In this document: piece after piece, positions 46,727-57,457 of the stretch | How the letters are laid out: the number at the start of each line of letters is the position of its first letter | Position numbering within the stretch: the first letter of the stretch is position 1 | Assembly (NCBI RefSeq): GCF_014699075.1 | Contig: NZ_JACXAB010000010.1 | Coordinates: 1-64,000 of the forward strand | Source: Microvirga sp. | GTDB taxonomy: Bacteria; Pseudomonadota; Alphaproteobacteria; Rhizobiales; Beijerinckiaceae | Length of the DNA: 64,000 nt | Direction of reading: 5' to 3' | Notes under the pieces: model-generated | Seen by the model: only the letters and a program-made list of their open reading frames with translations | Databases searched by the model: none | Told to the model about the DNA's origin: nothing | Position numbers and translations under genes: made by a program

Positions 46727-48784
46727 ATGCCCAACGTGATCTACGACGACTCCAACCCGCTCCCTGATCCCGGCACCGAGGCAAGGCTCGAACTCGCCGG
46801 TTTCGACATGGTCGTGATCGATCTCGACATCATCAGCAACACCCCAGCGGCGATCAAAGCCAACGAAATCGACCACATCCTGATCCGGAAAAGCAGCACG
46901 ATCCGTGGAGAGATCGACGGCATCGCACTGACGGGACACGGCAGTACCGTCACCAACGAGGGTAGCATACAGGCCTTATCAGAGACTGGAGCTGCCATTC
47001 GGCTCACAGGGACGACGACCTATTCCGTCGTCAATTCGGGAACGATTGTGTCCGTAGGTCGCGCCATCCAGGGCAGTGCCGGCGTCGACCGGATCGTCAA
47101 CACAGGTGAACTGAAGACGACATCTGCTGCAGCCAATGCCGTTCTTCTGGATCTCGGGGCAGGCAACGACGTTTATGACGGCATTCTCGGCACCGTGGCG
47201 GGCGGGGCCATCAAGCTCGGACTCGGCAACGATACCGCCTTCGGAGGCGCAGGATCGGAGATCTTCGCCGGCGGGGCTGGCGACGACGTTCTCTTTGGCG
47301 GAGGCGGCAACGACACGGCCGATTATTCGGAGGCGACCGGCGGTGGCGTGACCGTCGATCTCAGCAGGACGACCGCTCAGGCCATCCACGGCGACCAAGG
47401 CACCGATACCCTCATCGACATCGAGAATGTCGTCGGAGGTTCCGGTAACGATGCGCTCATCGGCGACACGGGCCAGAATGTTCTCGAAGGCGGCAACGGC
47501 CTCGATACGCTGCAGGGCGGGTCGGGCAACGACACGCTCAAGGGCGGAGACGGCAACGACACGCTCGACGGCGGACAGGGCAACGACAGGCTCGATGGGG
47601 GCGCCGGCACCAATACGGCCCGCTACACCGGCTCTTCCGGAGCCAAGGTCGATCTTCGGATTGCGGTCGCTCAGAACACCGGCAGCTACGGCTCCGACAC
47701 TCTGACCGGAATCGTGAATCTCGAAGGCGGCTCCAGCGCCGACCATTTCATCGGCAACGACGCGGACAACCGGCTGCAGGGCGGGGGCGGAAACAACACG
47801 CTTGAAGGCGGCAAGGGCAACGACACGCTCACCGGCGGGTCCGGGGAGACCATGGCTGTGTTCTCGGGCAGGAGCAGTGACTACGACCGGGTCAAGAACG
47901 CCGACGGCACCTTCACGATCACCCATGCGCGAGGAACCCAGGCGGACGGCACCGATACGCTCAAAGATCTGCGTCTGGTGAAATTCTCCGACACCACCAT
48001 CGCCCTCACCAACGCGAATCCAACCGACATCTTCCTGTCGGGAACATCGGTGTCCGAGGACAAAGCCGTGGGTTCTGTTCTGGGAACTCCCCGTGGCACC
48101 GACCCGAATGACGACGACCTGACCTTCAGCCTGTCGTCGAACCCGAACGGCATCTTCGGCCTCAATAGCAGCGGCGGGCTCGTCCTGCTGAAAGCCCTCG
48201 ATTACGAGTCGGCCGCGCAGCACACGATCACGATCAAGGCCGAGGACAAGTACGGTGGCGCCTATACCGAGACGTTTATCATCAGTGTGCGGAATGTCGT
48301 CGAAACGAACCCGCTGATCCGCTCCGGCACCGCAAAGGGGGATCAGCTGGTCGGCGAGTCAGGCAACGACCGGCTCCTCGGCCTGGGCGGCAACGATGCG
48401 CTCTTCGGCCAGATCGGCCACGATACGCTCACCGGCGGGGCAGGCAGCGACACTCTGGTCGGCGGGACGGGCAAGGACGTTTTCGTGTTCGATCAGAAGC
48501 CAAACGCGAAATCCAACCTCGATTACATCCAGGATTTCAACCCGACGGACGACGTCATTCACCTGTCCCGGACAATCTTTACCAAAATCGCGAAAGGTGC
48601 CCTGTCGAGCAAGGCCTTCGTCACCGGCAACCAGTTCAAGGACGAGGGCGACCGGATCCTCTACTACAAGCAGGGCGGCGCCCTGTTCTACGATCCCGAC
48701 GGATCCGGATCGGCCAAGGCGATCCAGTTCGCCACCATCTCGAAGAACCTCAAGATCAGCCACAAGGACTTCTTCGTGATCTGA
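46727..48784 (+). CDS. RTX calcium-binding protein with cadherin-like domain
   Basis: A 685-residue acidic protein. Residues 1-150 look like a beta-helical repeat region (VNSGTIVSVGRAIQGSAG). RTX nonapeptide arrays (GGxGNDTL type) run over about residues 155-300, 340-370 and 540-580, for example GGSGNDTLKGGDGNDTLDGG. A cadherin-like domain lies at about 430-525 (SVSEDKAVGSVLGTPRGTDP, GLVLLKALDYESAAQHTITI). There is no N-terminal signal peptide, and the end (IQDFNPTDDVIHLSRTIFTK then FATISKNLKISHKDF) is the kind of C-terminal signal used by type I secretion. No HlyB/HlyD/TolC genes are nearby. Function (adhesin, matrix or enzyme carrier) is unknown. Confidence 0.9.
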   Translation: MPNVIYDDSNPLPDPGTEARLELAGFDMVVIDLDIISNTPAAIKANEIDHILIRKSSTIRGEIDGIALTGHGSTVTNEGSIQALSETGAAIRLTGTTTYSVVNSGTIVSVGRAIQGSAGVDRIVNTGELKTTSAAANAVLLDLGAGNDVYDGILGTVAGGAIKLGLGNDTAFGGAGSEIFAGGAGDDVLFGGGGNDTADYSEATGGGVTVDLSRTTAQAIHGDQGTDTLIDIENVVGGSGNDALIGDTGQNVLEGGNGLDTLQGGSGNDTLKGGDGNDTLDGGQGNDRLDGGAGTNTARYTGSSGAKVDLRIAVAQNTGSYGSDTLTGIVNLEGGSSADHFIGNDADNRLQGGGGNNTLEGGKGNDTLTGGSGETMAVFSGRSSDYDRVKNADGTFTITHARGTQADGTDTLKDLRLVKFSDTTIALTNANPTDIFLSGTSVSEDKAVGSVLGTPRGTDPNDDDLTFSLSSNPNGIFGLNSSGGLVLLKALDYESAAQHTITIKAEDKYGGAYTETFIISVRNVVETNPLIRSGTAKGDQLVGESGNDRLLGLGGNDALFGQIGHDTLTGGAGSDTLVGGTGKDVFVFDQKPNAKSNLDYIQDFNPTDDVIHLSRTIFTKIAKGALSSKAFVTGNQFKDEGDRILYYKQGGALFYDPDGSGSAKAIQFATISKNLKISHKDFFVI

Positions 48785-48799
48785 CGCCGGTCGGACGCT

Positions 48800-49228
48800 C
48801 TAACTCACCTTTCCATGCTCATGCCGGCATTGGTCGTGATCGGCCAGCACCTGGATGATCCGGCACTCCCGCACGGGCCCATGCCGGCAATCCTCCAGCA
48901 TGTGCCGCAGCTCGGAGCGCAGGAGGGTCAGCTGCGCGATGCGGCGCTCCACGCTCTCCAAGTGCCGCAGCACGATCTGGTCCGCCGGCTCGCAGGACTG
49001 ATCCGGCTGTGCCGCCAGGCTTAAAAGCTCGCGGATCGCCTCCACGTCGAAGCCGAGATCCCGCGCATGCCGGATGAAGCTGAGGCGGGACACGTGCTCA
49101 GCCCCATACCGGCGCTGGCGCCCTTCGGTGCGCGGCGGTGCGGGCAGAAGACCGATCTGCTCGTAATAGCGGATGGTCGGTACTTTTACGGCCACCCGGC
49201 GCGACAGGTCCCCAATCGACAGATCCAC
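48800..49228 (-). CDS. MerR-family metal-responsive regulator
   Basis: A 142-residue MerR regulator. Helix-turn-helix: LSIGDLSRRVAVKVPTIRYY and EQIGLLPAPPRTEGRQRRYG. A long dimerisation helix leads to a cysteine/histidine-rich end (MLEDCRHGPVRECRII, then HDQCRHEHGK), with another Cys in PDQSCEPAD, suggesting a divalent-metal sensor such as ZntR/CadR/PbrR. Start is GTG at 49228, six bases after AGAGGA; the longer open frame would run through the operator. It controls the divergent CDF transporter from the shared promoter at 49240-49270. Confidence 0.9.
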   Translation of the reverse strand: MDLSIGDLSRRVAVKVPTIRYYEQIGLLPAPPRTEGRQRRYGAEHVSRLSFIRHARDLGFDVEAIRELLSLAAQPDQSCEPADQIVLRHLESVERRIAQLTLLRSELRHMLEDCRHGPVRECRIIQVLADHDQCRHEHGKVS

Positions 49229-49239
49229 GATTTTTCCTC

Positions 49240-49270
49240 TTGAACCTCTAGTCGCTAGAGATTGTATAGA
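49240..49270 (+). promoter_or_regulatory. MerR-type promoter/operator
   Basis: TTGAAC (-35, 49240-49245) and TATAGA (-10, 49265-49270) are separated by 19 bp, the overlong spacer diagnostic of MerR-activated promoters. The spacer contains the dyad CTCTAG-TCG-CTAGAG (49246-49260). Transcription should start near 49277, so the CDF start codon must be downstream of that. Confidence 0.88.
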
Positions 49271-49299
49271 TGGCATCCGATGACGAAAAGGAGATTCGG

Positions 49300-50040
49300 A
49301 TGGGTGAGGCCTGCGGTCACCAGCACGGGGCATGCTGTTCGTCCCACGACCACCCTGCGCATGAGGCCCATCCGGCGAAGGGGCATGCTCATGCCGAGGA
49401 GGCCTGCGGCTGCCACGGCGGCGTGCCGGTCTTCGACGGGGTCGATCCGCGCTACAAGCGGGTGCTCTGGACGGTGATCCTGATCAATGCCGCCATGTTC
49501 GTGACCGAGATCGTGGCCGGGCATCTGGCCCGCTCACAGGCCCTCCAGGCGGACGCCCTCGACTTCCTCGGCGACACGGTGACCTACGGGTTGAGCCTTG
49601 CGGTGATCGGCGCATCGCTTCGCACCCGCGCCACCGCGGCCCTGTTCAAGGGCGTGAGCCTGTCGCTGATGGGCGCCTGGGTGCTGGGCTCGACCCTCTA
49701 TCACGTGCTGATCCTCGGCCTGCCGCGGGCTGAAATCATGGGCGTGATCGGGCTTCTGGCGCTGGCCGCCAACGTCACCAGCGTGCTCCTGCTGATGCGC
49801 TACAAGGACGGCGACGCCAATGTGCGCTCAGTGTGGCTGTGCTCGCGCAACGACGCCATCGGCAACATTGTCGTCACCGGGGCGGCGGGGGCCGTCTGGT
49901 GGACCGCGAGCGCCTGGCCGGACCTGATCGTGGCGGGCCTCATGGCCGGGCTGTTCCTGTCCTCGGCGGTGCAGATCCTGCGGCAGGCTTGGGCCGAGTA
50001 TTGCAGCACCGGCCCGACCTCACCGGTCCCGGCCGAGTAG
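49300..50040 (+). CDS. Cation diffusion facilitator-type metal efflux protein
   Basis: A 246-residue membrane protein with a His/Cys-rich N-terminus (GEACGHQHGACCSSHDHPAH, AHAEEACGCHGG) and five to six hydrophobic segments. The CDF metal-site region in TM2 is LQADALDFLGDTVTYGLSLA, and TM5 has CSRNDAIGNIVVTGAAG. The C-terminal cytoplasmic domain of larger CDF proteins is missing, so it is a short form. ATG at 49300 has AAGGAG 8 bp upstream; an in-frame ATG at 49270 lies inside the -10 box and cannot be used from this promoter. Likely exports Zn, Cd or a similar ion under control of the divergent MerR protein. Confidence 0.88.
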   Translation: MGEACGHQHGACCSSHDHPAHEAHPAKGHAHAEEACGCHGGVPVFDGVDPRYKRVLWTVILINAAMFVTEIVAGHLARSQALQADALDFLGDTVTYGLSLAVIGASLRTRATAALFKGVSLSLMGAWVLGSTLYHVLILGLPRAEIMGVIGLLALAANVTSVLLLMRYKDGDANVRSVWLCSRNDAIGNIVVTGAAGAVWWTASAWPDLIVAGLMAGLFLSSAVQILRQAWAEYCSTGPTSPVPAE

Positions 50041-50050
50041 CGGGCAAAGA

Positions 50051-50076
50051 AAAGGCCAGGCATTTGCCCGGCCTTT
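50051..50076. terminator. Bidirectional terminator between CDF gene and ppa
   Basis: Hairpin AAAGGCCAGGC / GCCCGGCCTTT with an ATTT loop, 10 bp after the CDF stop codon. It has A/T-rich tails on both sides and serves the two convergent genes. Confidence 0.8.
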
Positions 50077-50099
50077 ATCGTCTCCGGTGGGAGCGAAGC

Positions 50100-50627
50100 T
50101 TACTTCTTGGCGCGCTCGACCGCCTCGAGGATCAGGCGCCGGGCTTCCTCGGCGTCGCCCCAGCGGATGATCTTGGCCCATTTGCCGGGCTCGAGATCCT
50201 TGTAGTGCTCGAAGAAGTGCTCGATCTGCTTGATGGTGATCTCGGGCAGGTCGGTGTAGTTCGCCACCCGGTCATAGCGCTGGGTCAGCTTGCTCGACGG
50301 CACCGCGATGATCTTCTCGTCCTGGCCGCCATCGTCCTCCATCACCAGAACGCCCACAGGGCGCACGTTCATGACGGCGCCGGGGATGATCGCCCGGGTG
50401 TTGGCGATGAGCACGTCGCAGGGGTCGCCGTCGCCCGACAGGGTATGGGGAATGAAGCCGTAGTTTCCGGGATACCGCATGGCGGTATAAAGGAAGCGGT
50501 CCACCACGAGGGCGCCGGATTCCTTGTCCATTTCGTACTTGATGGGCTCGCCGCCGATCGGCACTTCGATCACGACATTCACGTCGTCCGGCGGGTTCTT
50601 TCCAATCTTTAACGCGTCAAGGCGCAT
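50100..50627 (-). CDS. ppa: Inorganic pyrophosphatase
   Basis: A 175-residue type I soluble pyrophosphatase, cytoplasmic, Mg-dependent, driving biosynthetic reactions by removing pyrophosphate. Motifs: [40 protein letters not shown] with the metal-binding Asp cluster (DGDPCDVL), and [13 protein letters not shown]. The ATG at 50627 ([11 protein letters not shown]) gives the usual family start. Confidence 0.97.
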   Translation of the reverse strand: MRLDALKIGKNPPDDVNVVIEVPIGGEPIKYEMDKESGALVVDRFLYTAMRYPGNYGFIPHTLSGDGDPCDVLIANTRAIIPGAVMNVRPVGVLVMEDDGGQDEKIIAVPSSKLTQRYDRVANYTDLPEITIKQIEHFFEHYKDLEPGKWAKIIRWGDAEEARRLILEAVERAKK

Positions 50628-50875
50628 AGAGCTGTTCTCCGGAACAAGGCTTGAGCATCTTTGCGGGCGCGGCGTTCCCGTGTTGAACAGGACACCGCGA
50701 CACCGGTGAAAATGCGGCAGAAGCTGGGTTTGGGAGCGGCGTGAGCCCGAACGCCGGACGGCCGCTCCCGAAGCTGGACGCTTCACTAGCCGGAGCAGGC
50801 TTCGGCAACAAGGACCGAGGGTTGAATTTTTGAGGGTTTTAGCCGAAAGGCGGCCTCATCCGGGGAGAACCGGCG

Positions 50876-51382
50876 TCAGCGGAAGAGATAGGCTACCTTG
50901 GCCAGCGGCGTTCCGCCGATGCGCTCCTCGACGCGGGCGACGCTCTGCCCGCCCATGCTCTCGTAGAAGGCACAGGCGCGGGTGTTGTCCTCCAGGGCCC
51001 AGACCACGGTCCTGTCGAGCTCCCGGTGCCGCAGGTCGTTGCGCACCGCCTTGAACAGGCGGCGTCCGAAGCCGATGCCCTGATATTCCGGCAGCAGGTA
51101 GAGCTCGTCAATCTCGCCGTTCGCCGGCAGCGACCGGTCGCGACAGCGGCCATAGGAGGCATAGCCCACCGCGCCCTGGCCGAGATCCAGCACCACAAGC
51201 GGACGCCCGCGCGACACGGTGGAGCGCCACCAGTGCTCGCTGCGCCGGGAAAACATCTTTTCGAGGGTCACGCCCGGAATGATGCCGGAATATGCCTCCC
51301 GCCAAGCCGTGTCGAACACCTTCGACAGGAAAGCCGCATCGTCGGGCTTCGCATGACGGATACTGACGAGGAGGTCGCTCAT
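50876..51382 (-). CDS. GNAT-family N-acetyltransferase
   Basis: A 168-residue acetyltransferase. The acetyl-CoA motif A is LYLLPEYQGIGFGRRLFKAV (QxxGxG), preceded by GQGAVGYASYGRCRDRSL and followed by VWALEDNTRACAFYESMGGQ. The substrate is not predictable. A canonical CtrA box lies 55 bp upstream of its start. Confidence 0.9.
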   Translation of the reverse strand: MSDLLVSIRHAKPDDAAFLSKVFDTAWREAYSGIIPGVTLEKMFSRRSEHWWRSTVSRGRPLVVLDLGQGAVGYASYGRCRDRSLPANGEIDELYLLPEYQGIGFGRRLFKAVRNDLRHRELDRTVVWALEDNTRACAFYESMGGQSVARVEERIGGTPLAKVAYLFR

Positions 51383-51899
51383 GGCTTTGGCAAAACGGGT
51401 GAGAGAAGCAATGAATTCAGTGTCATGCCGGGACGGTTAACGGGGGCTTAACGGAGCTGGAGCCGGCTGATGAAAGTGTGGCGTCCTAAGCACAACTTAT
51501 GAGATGGGAAGCATGTCAAAACGTCACAATGGATCGAGAGCTGTTCATGAACATCCACTGAAACCGAGCTCTACTATCACGACTTTTCGTGATCTAAGCT
51601 AATCGAGAAGATCGCTCCATCTCCGGAGATGCCTATACTGTTCAGGAACAGCGCCCGCTCTCGTCAAACGAACGGGTGCAGGAAGACAACAGCTGGACAA
51701 GCATAAAATTCGAGCAAAGGCAGCAGAGGGTTAACCTATGTTAGGTTGATTGGCTCCTGCGGCTAGTGATCTCAGACCGGCAGGGTCGTTGGCTTTTCGC
51801 ATTGAAATACAATCATATTACCTGCATTGATAGCAGCTGATTCTGGATCAGATGCGTGGCGTACCTGCTCAAGGAACGCTCGAAGTTGGTAATACATTG
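51383..51899. other. Lower-GC intergenic region with several palindromes
   Basis: A gap of about 517 bp with no gene I can support. It holds a CtrA-type box at 51437 and four perfect inverted repeats within 110 bp: TGTTCATGAACA (51542-51553), ATCACGA-CTTT-TCGTGAT (51576-51593), ATCTCCGGAGAT (51619-51630) and CTGTTCAGGAACAG (51638-51651). GC drops visibly from about 51480 on, at the edge of the glycosyltransferase island. Confidence 0.6.
51437..51451. promoter_or_regulatory. CtrA-type box upstream of GNAT gene
   Basis: TTAACGGGGGCTTAA followed by C, a canonical TTAA-N7-TTAA, very like the oriC site at 6543-6557. Confidence 0.65.
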
Positions 51900-54014
51900 A
51901 TGGCAGACCTTCCTTTTCACGCATCGCTCGTCCTCAATATACATCGAGAAGCCGTTTTCTTGCGGCGTACGCTCCTTTCTCTGGCCGAAGCAGCGAAGTT
52001 TGCCCATTCGAATGGAACCCGCCTCGAGCTTGTCGCTGTCCTTGACCGAACGGACGACCAGACCCGTCAAGTCCTCACATCCTTTGATCTGAGTCCCTAC
52101 CAGAGCACCAAGATCATTGAAGTCGACAACGGCTCCCTTGGATTGTCCCGCAACGACGGCATCAATCACGCGTCAGGAGAGTTCATCTTCACGGCCGATG
52201 CAGACGATCTCGTATCCTACAACTACTTTCATGCCATTTTGAGAGAAGCCCAGAGCAAGGGAAAGAACTCCCTGTACTTTCCCGAGGCCGTTCTGAGCTT
52301 CGGGAATCCGCCTTGGATTACGCTCTATCAGGGATCGGAGGCTGTGCCTCCCCGAGCGTTCGTTGATGGGCAGCCCTATATCTCTCGGGTCTGTGCTCAC
52401 AAGGACATATTCCTCAGCATTCCTTACTGGGATGTCCGTCTCCAGAAGGGGTATGCCTATGAGGATTGGCACTTCAATGCAGAAGCGGTGGCCTTGGGCG
52501 TGGAGGTCCATACGGTTCCCGGAACCGTTCTGTTCTACCGCCAAAGGCCCGGAAGTCTGTTGAAGGCGGCGGATGCAATGTCGGTCCGGCAAATTCCGCC
52601 GACCCGGCTCTTCGAGCCAGAAACCTTCCTGAAGCTCTCACGCCGTTACGAGCAGGATTGTCCGGCGGGAGCCGCACAATCCAGATCCGCTGTCTCTGCG
52701 ACAAGACGCTGGTCGGTCCACGATCCCAGCATCAGGGACTTCATTGTGCAGGCCAATGCGATCGAGCCGTCCATCTCGGTCGAGAAATATATTGCCTGCC
52801 CAATCTCCCGGAATTTCAAGCAGGATTACCCCCTGGGTACGGCTTATCTGGATCTATGCTCTCTCGTCAGGGACCGAAACTTCAGCGACGTGTTTCTGTT
52901 GCCCTTCATGCCGCGCGGTGGAGCGGAGAAATACTTCCTCAACCTCATGGAGACCATGTACGAGCTCGACCCTTTCAAGAACTTTCTCGTCATTCTGGGG
53001 GAGCATATCGACAGGTCGCAATGGATGGACCGCCTGCCGCCGAATGCGGTGGTGGTCGACATGGCGCTTCACTGCCATTTGATGTCGCTGGATCAGCGCT
53101 GTCTGCTCACCTTGAAAATCATCGAGACGTGTCCACCCGAGACGCGGATTCACATACGCAATTCCGCATTCGGCGACAAATTCCTGGAGCTGTATGGCGT
53201 GGTCTTGAAGGATCGGGAGGCCATCTATTACCACTTTGCCGACATAGAGCGCATCATAAACGGTCAGCGCTCAATCGTTCATTCATCGGTCGACCTCATC
53301 GCCGACAACCTCGATCATCTCTCCAAGATCGTTTGCGACAGCATGACGACGATCCAGAAGGATCATCATCGGATCGGCCTTCAGAATCATAAATGGCATT
53401 GCCTCCATCCCGCCGTTGAGGCACCGGCGGTGCTGCCGTCCCGAGATGCCGCTGCTAGCCAGCGCATTCTCTGGGCTTCGCGGACGGACATGGAGAAGAG
53501 ACCTTCTCTGCTTCCGCTAATCGCCTCGCATCTCAGCCGCAGCGCACCCGATATCCACATGGATGTGTTCGGCGGCTCCGTAGCCAAGGGATTCAATCCC
53601 CGTATGCTGGAACGCCTGCCCAACCTTCGATACCACGGACCTTATGACGGCTTCGGCTCCCTGCCGCTTTCCCAGTCTGCGATCTTTCTCTACACGAGCC
53701 TGCATGACGGCATTCCCAACGTCATTCTTGAGGCCATGAGCTACGGCCTCGCGGTCATCGCCCCGGATGTCGGCAGCATTGCAGAGGTTGTTGACGGTAA
53801 AACCGGGATTCTGCTGCCCTCGCTGGCCGATGACCGCGACATGGCGGATTCCTATGTACAGGCCATTCGCACGCTTGTGAACGATCCCGACCTCATCCGC
53901 TCGGTTGCTGAAAAAGCCCACGCTTTTGTCCGCAGAGTCCATTCGCCCGGCGCCTACAGGGCGCGGGTCGCCGATCTTTTCGGCCTTCGCCAGAGGCAGT
54001 TGCAGCATGCTTAA
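51900..54014 (+). CDS. Bifunctional glycosyltransferase (GT2 + GT4)
   Basis: A 704-residue protein with two glycosyltransferase domains. The N-terminal GT-A domain (about 5-230) has SLVLNIHREAVFLRRTLLSL, GSLGLSRNDGINHASGEF and the nucleotide-sugar-binding DADD (residues 100-103). After a middle region comes a GT-B group 1 domain (about 510-690) with RILWASRTDMEKRPSLLPLI and the donor-site block HDGIPNVILEAMSYGLAVIA. Such proteins build surface polysaccharide or glycosylate proteins. GC is lower than that of the neighbours, suggesting transfer. The start is uncertain: an in-frame ATG at 51852 adds 16 residues. Confidence 0.85.
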   Translation: MADLPFHASLVLNIHREAVFLRRTLLSLAEAAKFAHSNGTRLELVAVLDRTDDQTRQVLTSFDLSPYQSTKIIEVDNGSLGLSRNDGINHASGEFIFTADADDLVSYNYFHAILREAQSKGKNSLYFPEAVLSFGNPPWITLYQGSEAVPPRAFVDGQPYISRVCAHKDIFLSIPYWDVRLQKGYAYEDWHFNAEAVALGVEVHTVPGTVLFYRQRPGSLLKAADAMSVRQIPPTRLFEPETFLKLSRRYEQDCPAGAAQSRSAVSATRRWSVHDPSIRDFIVQANAIEPSISVEKYIACPISRNFKQDYPLGTAYLDLCSLVRDRNFSDVFLLPFMPRGGAEKYFLNLMETMYELDPFKNFLVILGEHIDRSQWMDRLPPNAVVVDMALHCHLMSLDQRCLLTLKIIETCPPETRIHIRNSAFGDKFLELYGVVLKDREAIYYHFADIERIINGQRSIVHSSVDLIADNLDHLSKIVCDSMTTIQKDHHRIGLQNHKWHCLHPAVEAPAVLPSRDAAASQRILWASRTDMEKRPSLLPLIASHLSRSAPDIHMDVFGGSVAKGFNPRMLERLPNLRYHGPYDGFGSLPLSQSAIFLYTSLHDGIPNVILEAMSYGLAVIAPDVGSIAEVVDGKTGILLPSLADDRDMADSYVQAIRTLVNDPDLIRSVAEKAHAFVRRVHSPGAYRARVADLFGLRQRQLQHA

Positions 54015-54405
54015 GAAGAGCGATATCCAGCCGTCGCCTTGCGGCTCCGAAGATCTTGAATACTACAAATTGCTTGCACGCCTTGCAGAACAGCGGGCAC
54101 GGGATATCCGTCGGATCGCGGCCCTCGAGCGGGAGCAGCTCGAAAAATTTGCTGCCAGGAGAGGAAGTAAGACGGCTTCTTTCCAATTACAGAACGATCT
54201 GAACAAGGCCAGGATCGAATTGGAGGAGTTTCGGAGAACACATGCAGCTCTGGCAGCGTCGCGAGCGCATGCATTGGCGGACGCTTATATAAGGCTTGCC
54301 ACCGGAAATTCTGTCCTAGCCAGAGCCCTGCAGCCTCTTCGACGCGTCGCTCACATAGTGTTTCCACGGCCGCAAGGTGCCGAAGCCCCTTACGATCAGG
54401 AGTGA
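54007..54405 (+). CDS. Hypothetical coiled-coil protein
   Basis: A 132-residue protein not recognised by family. Residues 18-85 are strongly helical and charged (LARLAEQRARDIRRIAALER, LNKARIELEEFRRTHAALAA), probably a coiled coil. A basic C-terminal part has RALQPLRRVAHIVFPRPQ. It overlaps the end of the glycosyltransferase gene by 8 bp, so the two are translationally coupled and it may be an accessory to the glycosyltransferase. Shares that gene's lower GC. Confidence 0.65.
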   Translation: MLKKSDIQPSPCGSEDLEYYKLLARLAEQRARDIRRIAALEREQLEKFAARRGSKTASFQLQNDLNKARIELEEFRRTHAALAASRAHALADAYIRLATGNSVLARALQPLRRVAHIVFPRPQGAEAPYDQE

Positions 54406-54450
54406 GGATCTGGCTTCGCTCTACCGCATTGGTCGGGCGAATCCACACAT

Positions 54451-54492
54451 AAAAAAGGAGCGCTCCATTCCTGAAGCGCCCCTCTTTTCTTT
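54451..54492. terminator. Bidirectional terminator between glycosyltransferase unit and acnA
   Basis: Stem GGAGCGCT / AGCGCCCC (one mismatch) with a 10-nt loop, flanked by AAAAAA on the left and TCTTTTCTTT on the right, so it can act on both strands. Confidence 0.75.
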
Positions 54493-54497
54493 AGTAA

Positions 54498-54522
54498 GCC
54501 CGCTCTCACATGAAGAGCGGGC
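54498..54522 (-). terminator. Hairpin downstream of acnA
   Basis: A perfect 9-bp stem (GCCCGCTCT / AGAGCGGGC) with a 7-nt loop, 20 bp after the acnA stop. The following minus-strand sequence is only moderately T-rich. Confidence 0.55.
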
Positions 54523-54541
54523 GCTTCGTTCGTTGTATGCC

Positions 54542-57247
<2,706 letters not shown>

Positions 57248-57457
57248 GGCGAATCCTCGCGTGCATTTGGGTTACGAACATTGTGTTCGGCCGAAAGCGC
57301 GATATGCGCGCGCCGCTCCGGGGGTGCCCGGACAGGGGAGAAGCGCGCGAGGCGGATTGGACGCCTTGGCGCGCGGCGCAGCCACGGGTGCTATAGATCA
57401 TTTCCAACCATCCCGCTACACGGTTTAGAACGGTTCTGGGGTGCAAAGAGGGCAGGG

